Shown: positions 11,254-24,314 of the stretch, piece by piece
Layout: each line of letters opens with the position of its first letter
Numbering within the stretch: the first letter of the stretch is position 1
Origin: Limnanthes douglasii subsp. nivea
Taxonomy: Eukaryota > Streptophyta > Magnoliopsida > Brassicales > Limnanthaceae
DNA: 64,000 nucleotides
NCBI GenBank assembly: GCA_036936605.1
Contig: JAUPFV010000005.1
Span: 158,984,183 to 159,048,182, forward strand
Reading direction: 5' to 3'
The notes under the pieces: model-generated
Databases searched by the model: none
Seen by the model: the letters and a program-made list of their open reading frames with translations, nothing else
What the model was told of the DNA's origin: nothing
Translations under genes and position numbers: made by a program

Positions 11254-12627
11254 TAGGGATGGCAATTTTTCCCAAACCCGCGGGTACCCGACCCGAGCCG
11301 ACCCGATGGGATGGGTTATGGGTTTAAAAAAAATTCCGTGGATGGGTCATGGGTTTGAAAATTTACTACCCGCCGGGTTTGGGATGGGTTATGGGTTTAA
11401 GAAATTTCCCACGGGTACCCAACCCGAACCCGACCCATTGGGTAATACCCGACGGGTACCCACTAAATTAATATTATATATAAAAAAAATTATCTAATAT
11501 TATTTAACAAACTTTAAAATAAAATTACAGATATTGGCATTTGTATTATGTAATGCCAAAAATTATTTTGAAAAATATCATTCTAAATTTGTTAATTAAA
11601 CAAAATATCATTCTACATTTAAACAAAATATTTGCTACTTATTAATGATTATAGTATATTTTGACAAATATCATTCTACATTTAAATGTTGAATTTGATT
11701 TTTCAATACCTCTTTTGAAAATATTTTTTTATTTTTCTGTCCAATAATAATATTATTAATTAAATTAAAAAATATTTATTAACCAAATATTAATTATTAA
11801 AAAGATTTAATAAGCATATTTAAATTTGATATTTTTAAACATGTTTCCTTTATTTTTTGGAATTAATATAAAATTTTAGAAGATCTAATAATATTTTTAA
11901 TCAAATTAAAAGAAAAATATTTACTAACATATACCAAAACTATATATAAATTATAAAAAGATAACAAAATATTTGCTTATTAACATACAATATATTTTCA
12001 AAAATAAAATTTTCTACATATTTTTCCGTTTTTTTATACAAGACTTGTGGAATTAGTATCGAATTCAATATATCTTTATAAATTTAATTAAAATAAAAAA
12101 GTTTCATTTTTCTCTCCAAGATTGATAATACAACTTAAATTGTAATTTATAAAACCTAATTTACAGATAAAATAGATAAAATAAGATAAAATAAATCTAC
12201 ATGCTTAGGGTTCTGGAGTGATAAGAGAAAGAGTTAATTATTTTCTTTTCTACCGTAACCCTAAATCAAACCCAATAAGACAAAATAAGACAAGGAGACG
12301 ACTCGGCCCTCTATCTAGTATTATCAACGTTCTCTAGTATTATCAACGTTCTCTCGCAGTTTCTATCAATTCCAAGTAAATAAGAAGAAAGCCTAGAAGC
12401 TACGAAAGGTAAACTTTATTCTTATTTGTTTCTGTATCTTTGTTCTATTAAAAAAAAACTTCCATGGGTACCCGCGGATGGGTACCCGAACCCGACGGGT
12501 TTGGGTGTGGGAAAAAAATATTACTACCCGACGGGTACGGGTTAGGGTATGGGTTTGGAAAAACATAGACGGGATGGGTTACGGGTTTAGCTATACCCGC
12601 ACCCATCCCGACCCATTGCCATCCCTA
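11254..12627. mobile_element. Non-autonomous hAT element (1,374 bp)
   Basis: Terminal inverted repeats TAGGGATGGCAAT (left) and ATTGCCATCCCTA (right) are flanked by the perfect 8-bp duplication GAGAAGAG (11246-11253 and 12628-12635), diagnostic of hAT. Subterminal regions (11260-11465 and 12465-12625) are rich in GGGTACCC and GGGTTATGGGTTT repeats, likely transposase-binding sites. No transposase frame remains. At about 12230-12420 the interior resembles a promoter and 5' UTR, with a 19-bp tandem duplication (12315-12333, 12334-12352) and a splice-donor-like AAAGGTAAAC at about 12405. Confidence 0.92.
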
Positions 12628-12635
12628 GAGAAGAG

Positions 12636-14260
12636 TAGGCTAATAATTTTTTTATTTCTTTTTAATAATGAAGGCGTCAAAAACTAAATCTATCATCTGG
12701 ACAACGGATGCAGTGAATGACAATGAAAGAGATGACGTTATTCCCGGAATAACGGGAGAAAAACTAGAAGAAAAATTCAAAAAAGATAAAGAAAAGTTTC
12801 ATAAGGGATCACCTTCTATATGCTTCAATACATACGAAAGCTATCAGCCATTCAGATTTGACCAAATTACTCATAATGCGGTTAGAAAGCCCAAGAAACC
12901 ATATACTCAACTGGAGCACTCATTTGTGGAAGATTTCCATGACTACTATGAATACGAATAACCTCATTCGGATGAACAGTCCCCACTGCCGCAAAAATAT
13001 TATACCGCATAATTTTATTGTATTATAACAACTATGAAATGAGTAATTATTACGACAGATGAGAACTGGAGCACCACATCCGACGGTTTAACTATGAAAT
13101 ACTAAAGTATGAAACTGATGATGCGATAAAATGTCGAGCATTTTCTCTTACCTTCACGGAAAATACAATGTAATAGTTCAGTAGTCTTCCAAATGCTGCA
13201 TCAGAAATTACAAAACGCTTTGTACGACCTTCACAAACCACTTCATGTAGACTAATGTAATGTCAATTGATGAAGATTACATAATCCTTTGCAAATAGAT
13301 GACTAATGAAAGCTTGCAAGAATATACTAAGATATTTATAAAAAATGTCACAACTACAAAAATTCCACGATCCATTGGTCATGAAAGCATTCAGACAACA
13401 GGTCAAAAAATAAATTTTGTCCAATAAAATCATAAATATGGGAGAATCGATTTTTGCATAACTATTGCACTAGGTGGAGCTACAAATCAAAACCAATGAG
13501 GCATATTCAAACAAACAAATTACAGGATCTTTGAGCAACAGCACATATGTTGCGGTATGCACAAGCATACAAATTGTGATGTTGATGAACAAAATTGCTT
13601 TCATTTCAAGCAAAAGAATATATAATGAGTCTTAAAAGGGCTAATAAAAAATGATTACAACGATAAAAACACTGAATAAGCAGTTGACTTATCAAATGTA
13701 TCATTCATGGAGCCAAATAAATTATTTATAATGATCAATGAAGAAATCAAAGATAAATACAAAGTCTCATACTTTAACATATATTTATATTAACAATTAT
13801 TAGATTTTTGCAAGACAAAACTTGTAAAAAGAAAGAAAAACTAAAAAACTGCAGTATTAAAAAATAAGGAAATAGTTTGGACATGGTTCAGGTGAAGCCT
13901 CAAAATAATCCTCAAATACGGTTGAAGCTCAATCATCACTAGACATAAATGTAGGCACATTAGTCGAGTAAGAAGGAGAAAATGATCACTTGGACCCGGA
14001 CCTACAAAGCTAGACAATTAAAGTAAGTTTTGGAGGAGAACCACACTCTAGAATCATAAAAAGATTAACAAAAAGGTATTTTGAAGAAAATGAAATAACA
14101 AGTAAAGGGAAAATATCCTCACACTTGTGCAACAGTCTGTATCCGAACATATTATTCTTAGACGATAACTTAAGGGGAATCAAATTTCTAAATGATAATG
14201 TCGTACAAATAACCAGTGAGTTAGTAAGTGTCAAAATCAATATAGTAAAATGACAGTTCG
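12636..14260 (+). pseudogene. Ty3 gag-protease relic, layer 1
   Basis: Heavily decayed. At about 13105-13340, switching frames, it matches the Ty3 Retrotrans_gag pattern (DDAIKCRAFSLTFTENTM, then IDEDYIILCK and MTNESLQEYTK). At about 13530-13620 comes a CCHC-like knuckle remnant (YC..H, then NCFHFKQKN). At about 14010-14230 a segment beginning FGGEPHSRIIKRLTKRYF and ending with FLDDNLRGIKFLND resembles the spacer and start of Ty3 protease. The 97-codon frame at 12668-12961 probably belongs to the gag N-terminus but has no recognisable domain. The hAT at 11254 was inserted into this relic. Confidence 0.5.
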
Positions 14261-14399
14261 GAAAAATTCTTATAAAACATGTATGAAAGAATGAACAGGA
14301 CTACCCACGCTAATACAAAATTGAAAAGTATTAATAAAACTTGCACGTACAAATTTATTAGTGTTAAAATATTGAACCTAAATGTGGCCATCATGAACG

Positions 14400-15860
14400 A
14401 GGGACTACACGCAACATTTCGTGCGCACCAAGAACAACCTTGACAACTGTCGAGAGGAGGTGGTCATTGCCTTGTACAGTCAAGGGCTCACCTCGGGGAA
14501 AAACTTGGCACGAGAAGTCATGAAGAAGAAGACTTTAACCTTTGGGGCTCTTTTACCTCAGGTTGAGTCTCAAATCCGTATAGAAGATATGATGTGTTTA
14601 TCTTAGCTCTGTTCGAGATAAAATTATCAACCTTCAGCTCTTGTGACCACATCGACCCCACTTGATGTGTTGCGATGGTCTGAAAGCGGTAGGTCTCCTA
14701 TACCTTCCCCTCACATTTCAAGGTTCTAATGCATAAGTGATTGATTCAAGTTCGTAACCTTAGGCAATCAGAGGCATCAACTTCATGAATAGCCTCTTCA
14801 TGATAAGGACCTGACAATCGGAGAAATAAGTAGCTATGGCACAATACGACACCGAGTTGATGGAAAATCTTACATGAATCTACTAAAAACACTAAAGGCT
14901 ACGTCCATTTCAGGCCTCTTCCCTCTAATCACCAAACCTCACGAGGACATATATGGAAAACATTGCAAGTATCATAATGAAATCAGTCATGGAAAACGGA
15001 TTGCATTTCTCTTAAGGTATATATCTGGAACCTAATCAATAATGGTAAACTACTTAAGTACGTAAAGGATAATCATGGAGTGCAACAAAATATTGGGTAT
15101 GGAACATATGTGTTGCGGCAAGTAGCTCGGGAACCTAAATGGCTATCCCAAATAAGAAAATAATAACATGATCAATATAAGTCAAGATGCAAGTGATGAC
15201 GATTTGACTAGTGTATAGTTAGACCTACATCAAGACCTTCGTGTCATACAAGCCATCTTTGGGAGAGAGTGTCTCAACTCGGAATCCGAGCATCGTGAGA
15301 TTGAGATTGAGTTGGGGAAAGATGATTTAAGTAACTATATGGGACTCTTAACTAGTGTTGGGGGTGATATTGTTTTGGGGATCACCACCTTATGTAAAAA
15401 GAGACATAACAAGGATATCAAAGCATAACTACAAGGAAAAACCTATCCATACGTTGTACGAACATCATATCCACATATCATTTTCAGAAACGATTTCATA
15501 TAGGGCGTTGTGAGGCCTCATGAGAACATTGTCTTTATTAATGCTTTTGTGGGAAGATATAAGATTTTTTTGGTGTTGATTGACACATGCAGCTCGGCCA
15601 ATATCCTTTTTATAACATCTTATGATCATATGAAGAGTTCCCGCTCCACACACCTCTCAGACCAAACTATTGTTGGGTTCACCAGGGTGAGTGCCATAAT
15701 AACCGGGGAGTTCGAAACAAATGTGATTCTAGGATGAACTGACTTTAGAAAAAAACTTCAGAGTACCTAGTGGATCACATGACCTCTTATAACGCGATCT
15801 TCGGTAGATCATGGCTAGATTGAATACATGCAATAATCTCCATCGTCCACTAATTCCTAA
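14400..15860 (+). pseudogene. Ty3 gag (C-terminal half) and protease relic, layer 2
   Basis: A second Ty3 fragment begins near 14400 inside gag: KKKTLTFGALLPQVESQIRI (about 14527-14586) matches the segment KKQAFTFSSLLAQVEKQILI of the better-preserved element at 45.5-56.4 kb. A protease follows at about 15510-15850, with VLIDTCSSANILF carrying the active-site region (DTC in place of the usual D-[TS]-G). Frequent stops show long inactivity. The missing 5' LTR and gag N-terminus may correspond to material at 29330-30780. Confidence 0.6.
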
Positions 15861-16379
15861 AATACGTAATAGGGTATATGATAGGAGTTGTTCGGAGCAA
15901 TCATCAGGTTACAAGAGATTGATATTCTCATTCACTAGTGCTTAAGAAACAACAGAAAAATAAGGTCTAATGATAAAATAGGATATGGAAAAGACCTATG
16001 GAGGAATAACAATATTTATGGCTTTTAGTTGGGGTCGAGAGGGTAGATGACCTCAGAGAGGCCCTCGATTTTTTTGTGCCCGGTGAGGATGCTCAGGTTC
16101 ATTTATTTTTAGGATGGAAAAAAAATTAAAATTAGCATTAGCCTATCGGAATCATTGAAGAATGAGTTGGTGAGCTTCCTTTCGGAAAGCTTATATGTTT
16201 TGTATGGTCAAGCAAGGACGTTATCGGAGTCCCAAACGATATAATTTGCCACAAACTATGAGTTAGTCCCAATGTGAAGCCTATCTCACAAAATATAATA
16301 TTTTTATCTATTGACAAGTTAAAAAATATTGTTGCCAAAGTATATAGGTTATCCAGCATGACAGTCCCAATACACCACA

Positions 16380-17560
16380 TGGAAAATAAACCCGGTGTTA
16401 GTCAAAAATAAAAATGATAGCTGGCGCATGTGTGTCGACTTCACCGGTCTAAATAGAACTTACCATAAAGAACCATTCTCAGCGCCTCACGTAGATTAGT
16501 TTTTAGACTCCACCTGAGGCAACAACCTCTTGTCGTTCATGGATGGTTATTCAAGATACAACTAGATTCAGATGCATCAATCAAACCAAGAGATTATAAC
16601 TTTTGTGACAGACTGAGGACTCCATTGCTATAAAGTAATATCGTTTGGACTAAGAAACGCAAAGGCGACTTATCACCGATTAGTTAACAAGGTTTTTTCC
16701 TCATAGATTGGAAGAAATGTTGAGGTCTAAATCAATGACATGCTTGTAATGAGCGCAGAAGACTCGAGGATTATTTTTGATATGGTGAAGACTTTTCAAA
16801 ACCTTAGGGTCTTGAATTTAAAAATTAATCTGGAGAAGTGTACACTCGGAGTCGGGTCCAAAAACTTCTTATAGTATTTGGTAAGTGAAAATAGAATAGA
16901 AGCATACACGTCATAATTGAAGGCTTTAGCTTCATGCATCAACCTCAAAGCCTCAAAAAGGTCCTAATACTGATATGAAGGCTTACGACATTAAATAAGT
17001 TCATCTCCTCATCGTCAAACAAGTGTGCATTATTTTTCCAAGTACTCCGAAAGGCCAACAGCTTTGAGTGTACCGATCAATGCGGTAAAGCGTTTAATAA
17101 GATAAAACGGAATTTATCCTCCCTAGTAAACTTGTCAAATCCTATCCCATTTGAGAGGTTATACGTTTACTTAGTCATATCTGAATACGCGGTGAGCACA
17201 GTATTGATAAAAAAGAGGAGAATTTCCCCAAGCCAATTTATTATATAAGTAAGAGCTTTCTCCCCACAGAGATAAAATATTTGTACCTAGAAAAGTTGGC
17301 ACTAGCCTTGATCACAACATCCCAAAAAATAAGTCCTTACTTCCAGGGCCATTTGATTATGGTTCAAACTTCTTTCCCACTCCGTAATATATTGCAGAAG
17401 CATGATATCTTGAGGTGTCCAACTTATGGCCCCAACTGGGGAGGCACTGAACCAAGCCATCCGCTCTGGTTTCCAAGCTTTGAATAATGAGGCTGAGTAT
17501 AATACAACAATCATCGGTCTAATCATGTCTCACGTATGTGGTGTGAAACTTATTTGATTG
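16380..17560 (+). pseudogene. Ty3 reverse transcriptase-RNase H relic
   Basis: Recognisable RT blocks in order: NPVLVKNKNDSWRMCVDFTG (about 16392, one frame shift), LLSFMDGYSRYN near 16530, CYKVISFGLRNAKATYHRLV near 16627, and the catalytic box degraded to INDM (consensus YIDD) near 16733. RNase H remnants follow to about 17560 (FVPRKVGTSLDHNIPKNKSL region). At least a dozen stops are present. Confidence 0.7.
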
Positions 17561-17879
17561 ATAAGTAATTCTCAACTCTTGATAACAGTTTGAGGTAAGC
17601 AAAAACGCGCAAGGATTACTTAGTTAAATACCTTAAAAGTATTAAAAACTCATGGTCAATATTTGAAAAGGCAAGTTTCAAGCAAGTCATCATAGTAGAA
17701 AACTTCCAAACATACATTTTAGCTTCGATATCTTATTCCCAAACGGAGCCGTGAGTCTCGTTGCAAGAAAACCCCTTGATCGATAAGAAGAAATGGCTCA
17801 ATCACGAGGAGACCTTAGAGTTGGTCGGTCGAGGCTAGAAACTTTGGGTTGATATATTGAACATCATAAATGAAGGAAT

Positions 17880-19020
17880 TTTCCCTGAGGTTTATTTTGT
17901 GACATGAAGATTGAGTTTAAGAAAAAAGATTTATAATCGTAGAGGGCATTGTCTTTAAGCAGGGGTCAACATTTACCTCGATGTTTGAGATCCAAAGAAT
18001 CTTCCATGGTGTTGAAAGAGCTCTACTATAGACATGGGTCACTATGGTTATAAGAAACTAACTCGTACGGTTATACTGACGAGATTCTCCTTGCCTACCA
18101 ATTAACGGATACTAAGGATTTAGTAAAAAATTTAGACCTCTATCAATAGTTTTCTAATAGTATTTATATCCACGTGGTGCCATTAGAATTAATCTTTGAA
18201 GAACTACCATTTGAAAGGTGGGTGATAGACTTATTCAGACCATTACCCATTGCTTCGAGTGAATGCAATCACATCATTGTCGTTGTGGAATACCTTTCAA
18301 ATGTGTGTAGAGGCAGAACCTCTCTATAAGATCAAGACCAATAATATGATCGGTTTGATATTGCCTAACATCTATCATAGGTTCGGTATCCCAAAGTAAA
18401 TCGCCATGGATGAAAATTTTAAATTCTAAAACACTGAAACGAACACATGTTTTTGGATGAGGGGTAAAGAGAAATATTTATCTACCCCATTCCACCCTCA
18501 AGCGAACGAGGAGTAAGATGTAACAAATCGTTGCATCCTCGAAGGTATTAAAAATATCCTAGTGGGAGCGGTTGGAAAATGGTCAAACTATTTTTAGGAG
18601 GTTATTGGACATACACAACAACTTTATGAACTACAAAATAAGAAACACCATTCGCCCTGGTGTATGTCATGGACACCGTAGTACCGGTGGAGATAGTCCT
18701 CCGTTAAGTTTCAAATCTAGGAGGGCATAACTTGATTTGATAGAAGAAAAGAGAACCAAGGCTCACTAGTGGTCCAACACTACCAGACTTTTATGATAAG
18801 TAAATATAATTATAAGTAGAAAAGTAAGTTTGTGGTAGGGGACAATGCCCTCAGAATTTATTTTTGCACATTAAGGATAAAAAATTAGGCAAGCTAGGTC
18901 CAAATTTGGAGGGCTTGTACACCGAGGTAGAAAATATCAAAGTATGAACTTATAAACTGTTCGATGAAGAAAGAATGAGGGTTCAACACTCGTGGCATAT
19001 CGAGTATTTCTGACTATATT
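17880..19020 (+). pseudogene. Ty3 integrase relic
   Basis: Continues the same pol in degraded form. The zinc-binding N-terminus is near 18020-18170 (HYGYKKLTRTVILTRF). Parts of the catalytic core lie near 18200-18500, and a C-terminal segment near 18850-19010 ends in HSWHIEYF. No full catalytic triad is readable. Confidence 0.6.
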
Positions 19021-19187
19021 TTTTGTAAAAATTGTATAGATGTCGAACATCTTATTTTTTGTATTAAAACTACTACAAAATAGCAAAATGATTCGAAGGT
19101 GTTAGAATGTTATGAAAACGCCCGCAAGTTAATTAAACGATTGCTATGGAAACACTTTTTTTAACAAGTGTGCATGTTTTAAACATA

Positions 19188-19431
19188 AGGTCTCACTAGT
19201 TTATTTTCATGTACAAAAATCAATAAATATTGGTTGAAGGAAAAAATCGAGCTTAGAGTAATCAATAAGGTCTAAGTAGTTTCTTTTCTTATAAAAATAA
19301 CCCATAAAGATTGGTTAACAGAGAACATCAAGATCAGAGTAATCAATAAGGTCTCAATAGTTTATTTTCTTGTAACAATACCAAACAAAGATTGGTTGAG
19401 GGAGAAATTTGAGCCTGGGGTGACCACCAAA
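19188..19431. repeat. Tandem array, about 81-bp unit x3
   Basis: Three diverged units, each starting AAGGTCTMA(A/C)TAGTTT and ending GAGTAATCAATA or its equivalent. The array sits between integrase and the antisense extra ORF, the same location as the 50-bp array at 49741-50090 in the other Tat-like element. Confidence 0.75.
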
Positions 19432-19849
19432 TTCTCGAACTCAGATTAATCATCAAGTTGCAATAATTTCCAAATAAAGGTTGGCTACTAATAGCGATGG
19501 GTATCCAATCCTATATTGAACTTTAATTCACCACGGTATTGATCATCTTATGGTAAAAAAAATTAAAACAAGTAGAATGGTGGTATGGAGGAACCTCGAG
19601 GGTTCAAATGTGTATTAAAATATGCCCCGACCATCCTAAGAATTTTAGAGGTTCAAAGTGGGAAAATAAAATACAACAGTTGCCTTGGCCATCCAAGGAT
19701 TTTAGCATCAATAGCGGTTAGGGAGTTCAGAGCTTTGGAGTCTTCCTCAACATAGTGTGGTGAAGACTCACTCACTATCATCGCATTAATTCCCTCAGAA
19801 TTTCAGTGACACTCGATAAGATGCTTAGCCTAAAAAACCTCCCCTAGAT

Positions 19850-22440
19850 CCCTCAAGGTTGAGTTTCAGGAAATATTGGTGGAACGACAACACAATTTAT
19901 TCACGAATCGTGTCTTCTTTCTCCTCAGTGAAATCAATAAAAAATTTCATCTCGTCTACATGCTTTTTTTCAGCGTCTTTGAAGGCTTGCTGGGAGCTGC
20001 ATGATCTTTTTTCAAGCTCTCATTATCCGCTTTAAGCTTGGAAACCTCATTGGTAAGTTTATCTTTTATTTGCGCACTGAGTTGGCCTGGTCTCAAGCAG
20101 TGTATTCTTCTTAATCCGATTTTCTTTCTTAACTTATTTGTTATTGCTTATATACTTGAGGGGTCTTCTTATCAAGATGGATCAGCCGGGGGCCTTAGCA
20201 TCGTACTTCGCATCATGCCCCAAGTATTTTTCAAAATCTGTAAGAATAAGCATTAAAGATACGAACACATAAAAGTATGGTATTTATGGTGAGTGAAAAC
20301 GTAAAAAAACCACCCCATTGTGAATAGCGATACGCCATGCCACCGCGTATGAAATGGACTTGTTAATTGTTTTAATGGTACGTTTCCAAGCATTTGTGTA
20401 GTTTTCTACTACCTTGGGTAGGTCCTTATAGTTACCCATCAACACTATAGCCTCATTTTTTTACTCGTACTTGACAGTCACAATTCGGAGCAGATTTGTT
20501 AAGGTCACTTTCATTTTCAATTTAGGGGGGATGCACCCTAGCTTTGTATGTAGAGGAATCATTGGGAAACATATCATGATAGTTTGAATATGAACCAATG
20601 ATTTCAAACCATTAGTTTTATGAGCAAAAATGTCGCAAGTCCTCAAGCTCTTCTATTTTTCCACCCTCTTTCGGGGAACCTTGGATGTAGAGGACATTCT
20701 GACACGCTTGCTGAGAGCTCAAACTATGTCCAGAATCTTGATCGATTTGCTCATATATGTCCTCAAGCATCAAAATGTTAACTTTATTGCCGGTCTATTT
20801 GTCTTCGGGACTCAACAACTTGTCAATATCCTAAAATTTCAAATCAGTTGGGGTTATGGTAGGTGAAATACCAACGAAACTCACAATTCTAATTGCATTT
20901 TTCTCAGTTACTCAACAGTGTTAATTGTGTTTTGCCTTCACTTTCAGACGCAATGTATAACTTTTAATACTCTAAAATAAATAGCTAAATGGGAAAAGTT
21001 AGCACAAATCAAATAAAGAGTTACGAGAAATCAAAGAGTTTATTTATGGGTATAATGACTTTGTATCCAAGGATATATACTAGTGCGGTGTAGGGGAACT
21101 CTTACGATTGGATCTCCATGAGTTTCAAACGGTACTCGGGTTAGCCGAACATATTGGAATCCCATTTTCTCATACACCTTACATAAATATGAACTTCTTT
21201 TCCAAGTCGCTTCGGAATTCACCATATTAATTACCATCTTTAAGACACCCCTACGGTAAGGTAATAATCGGGGTACCGATGGTTGATAAATATTTTGCTT
21301 TGAGAAATCAACTACTCCATTATCAAATAAATCCTCGATAAACCTGATGCTATTATAAATGACATCACCATTCTCCAGGAATTTGGGCTAGCTTGAATTG
21401 TTCATAGATCAAGTCGGATAAAAAATCTCTAAAGCTTGGGTGAAAGGGAAAATAAAATCCCCAATCAAGGATATCATTAAAGAATACCAGCTCATCTGAG
21501 TTCACAAAAAAAAGAGGTTTCCCCCTCCAGCAATAACCCTATCTTCACATTCTTAAGAATTTTCCACAAATAGTGCATTTCAGTGAGCTCATGGAAGTGT
21601 GGATAGAAATATTTAATGTTTCGAAGGACATCATATGATGTATCTTTGATCATAAAAGATATCCTACGCAAATCCGACATAAGAGGGTTATCAGCTTGAA
21701 CTGAGATGTTGGGTTATATTTTCCTTGGACTGTGAGGTTATTCGGAGAAGTTCAGAGTCTTCTTGCATGTCTTCTTTTTCTTCTGATCTAGGAAGGAACT
21801 TTTACCATCAACCTGAGGGTGGATCTTGAAGTCCTTCTTCAAATGCTTTATCTTCTTTAAGGGATTACAAGTCATTGGTTGTTTACCAGTCCTCCTACTC
21901 TCTATAGCACCTTCCATTACGTTATTAGTAAGGATTGCACTTGAAGATTATGGCTACAAGAGGAGAGCTCAAGGATTAACCAAAGGGTTCTTTCCAATAT
22001 GACATTCTTTGAAGGAAACATGACAATCATCAAAATATGCCTCGACCTAATAACTTCGATTGGATGGTTGACTATCCGAAGACTGGTACTGCACATCCAT
22101 CATTCTTTAGAAGAATTTATCCTTAGGCTCTCTATTTCTTAGGGGTTTAGCTCCAAAGTTTTGTTCAAGTTTTCTGGGTCATATAATTGCCTAAATAGTA
22201 TACCTTTATAAAATACCATAGTGCTCTACAAGAAAAGGAAAAATATGGGAGGAAGACATAAACCAGAGTATAAGCTTAAAAACAGATTTTGGGAAATAAA
22301 AAGAACATAAGTAGACGGAGCGCAAATCGGTTAAAGAGCACACGATGAAATATAGAAAATTAAGCGAAGGAGTGGCAAAGTTTCTTTTTTATATTTGAGA
22401 ACTTATCTCTCTAGAAAGTGTGAGAAGTAAAGGCGAGGTT
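19850..22440 (-). pseudogene. Extra antisense ORF of Tat-like Ty3 element (Transposase_28-like), decayed
   Basis: On the minus strand, opposite to pol, frames between about 21740 and 20280 match the plant 'putative gypsy-type transposon' family. An LSP block is followed by HPNSWRM-like residues (read as SPNSWRMVMSFIIASG near 21340). A C-terminal Lys/Glu-rich region extends to about 19850. A corresponding plus-strand ORF occurs in the element at 45.5-56.4 kb, again opposite to pol and between integrase and the 3' LTR. Many stops are present. Confidence 0.55.
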
Positions 22441-22445
22441 TGCTG

Positions 22446-22456
22446 CTATATATAGA
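22446..22456 (-). promoter_or_regulatory. TATA-like box of the antisense extra ORF
   Basis: The minus strand reads CTATATATAGC about 700 bp upstream of the recognisable Transposase_28-like block and is followed by a pyrimidine-rich leader. It suggests that the extra ORF had its own promoter inside the element. Confidence 0.35.
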
Positions 22457-22778
22457 AAGAACATGTTGCTATACTTATGAAGTAAACATGGCAAGCTTTA
22501 GGAAGTAAAATCATCAAAGATTCACAAAGCACGCGTTGTAAATCTGCATAGATTTTTTTATCCTAAGGTCAATTCAGGAGTGACATGTGGCAGAAACACA
22601 CTGATTGAGTTCTAGAAAACCGCGAAATTAAATGTTCGAATCTTTTTAAATTTCATTGGACGAAGAGCCTTGAATTAATTACACAAAATCATATCAGATT
22701 TAAGACTATACATCCAAATGAATCAACTCGCTTGTCAAATGAACCCTAATATGATCCCGACAGACACTCGAACCTTAC

Positions 22779-22793
22779 CGGGGGGGCTTCGAG
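22779..22793 (+). promoter_or_regulatory. Polypurine tract before LTR
   Basis: CGGGGGGGCTTCGAG is placed as a plus-strand primer site directly before an LTR-like sequence. The parallel site in the minus-strand element at 45821-45835 has the same G-run then CT layout. Confidence 0.5.
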
Positions 22794-23215
22794 TATTCCT
22801 GTATAGACTGCTTTGACAAGAAAATTGGAGATACTGAGATGGGAATTATCCGTTGGGCTAGAGGCTTTGGTTTGGGCCTTACTTGTTAAAAGTTAAGCTT
22901 CAGTCCTAAATGATGAGGTCGCCACTATAGGGAAATATATGACCATAAAGTGAAGGCCCCTATGGTGGCAAAGATTACTCTCAGACTAGAAAACCATGAA
23001 ATAAGACAGTTGATGGCCAGGCACTGAAGACCAAGCAGTAAGGGAATTCAAAAGAGATGTAATAATCACCAAGAGGTAGTGACGCTTTACCAAAGGGATC
23101 CCACGTTATACGGAGATTGTTCATAAACACTGATACCCAAGCTGTATAATCACAGCCTTCCCGCGACGTGAGGCCGAGAGGGTCCCGAGGCTTACCAAAG
23201 ACGCTTGTAAGCAGT
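22794..23215 (+). mobile_element. Ty3 LTR, left part (split by hAT)
   Basis: Non-coding sequence following the polypurine tract. It ends where the hAT terminus TAGAGGTGTC begins at 23216. The continuation is inferred at 29330-29707, giving a total LTR of about 800 bp. The expected 5'-TG is not intact. Confidence 0.5.
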
Positions 23216-23272
23216 TAGAGGTGTCAAACGGTTTGAACCAGCACCAACCCGCACCGTTTAAGTCTGAACCAC

Positions 23273-23360
23273 GGGTTGCGGTCTCGGCGGGTTGCGGTCT
23301 CGGCGGGTTGCGGTCTCGGCGGGTTGCGGTTTCGGCGGGTTGCGGTCTCGGCGGGTTGCT
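23273..23360 (+). repeat. Left subterminal array of the hAT
   Basis: Five tandem 16-bp units GGGTTGCGGTCTCGGC (one with T for C) and a partial sixth, followed to about 23440 by a unique block ending near GGGCCAGTTTC. The same block in the same orientation lies at the right end (29094-29275). Such clusters are typical transposase-binding regions in hAT elements. Open frames across it are low-complexity artefacts. Confidence 0.9.
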
Positions 23361-23519
23361 CTTATGCGGTCCTGACGGTCTGGCGGTCCTGCCAGGTTGC
23401 AGTCGTAATGGGCCAGTTTCACAGTTAAACCGCCAGTTCAAACCACCAGACGAACCATTTAAGAGCCGTTTACCAGTTCAAACCATCAGCCAAACCATTT
23501 AACCATTTAAGAACCGTTT

Positions 23520-24070
23520 ATCAGAATATATTATAATGTTATTTAAAATTAATTTGTAAGTGTTAATTGAATCTAATTTCAATAATTGAGTTAATTATTC
23601 TATTTCATGTATTTTAATTTAAATATGTTATCATTTTAATCGAAATTTTATAATCATCAATTATATTTTAAAAAAATAATTGTAATTTGATTTTGATACG
23701 TTTGAATAATATATTACTATTAAATAATATATACCTATTAGACATATAATTGTATTAAAATTTTAAATTATTAGGTGATTCTTTAGATTCTTTCAAGCTT
23801 GAAGTGTTTATGGTTAGATGAATTATATAGTTTATTGTATTTTCGAACTATTCAATATTAGAAGTTTATATGCATAAACATAAATTACTTGTAAGTTGTA
23901 AAGAACAAAATAAAAATTGAAAGCTAGGTAAGTGATTTAAATAACATTTAATAAAAAATAGAAGCAAAACAAACAATTCATTAAAAATAAAAACCAAACA
24001 AGTAACATAGTTGTTCAATCAAATAAAAAAGATAAACATTACAACGATAATGAAAATCAATTGCGAAAAA
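23520..24070. other. AT-rich interior of hAT, downstream of second ORF
   Basis: No gene. It would contain the 3' untranslated region of the minus-strand ORF. Confidence 0.5.
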
Positions 24071-24314
24071 CTAAGGAGCTTCATCGTTGTTGTTGTTAGG
24101 TGGTTGACCTTGCAAATGCATGTTCTCCATCATCTGTCGCATATACTCCGACTGTTGGGCTTGAGAGTTTGCAAATCGCTCATTCCATTGATCTTGTCCA
24201 TGATGCCACTGCTCGTATTGACCATGCCACTGCTCGTATTGACCATGCCACTGCTGGAGGTGACCAAGTTGATCATTCACCCCTACTTGCCACTGCTGTA
24301 TCTGGCTAAGCTGG

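Noticed and set aside
10830..14260. Possible endogenous pararetrovirus (caulimovirid) movement and coat-protein remnants.
   Set aside because: The clearer segments (gag-type block at about 13105-13340, the knuckle remnant and the protease leader) fit Ty3 gag better than any caulimovirid protein, and no viral polymerase is nearby.
23121..23502. Open frames on both strands over the GC-rich array (also 29097-29312).
   Set aside because: They are translations of a 16-bp tandem repeat, low in complexity, and lie in transposon subterminal DNA.
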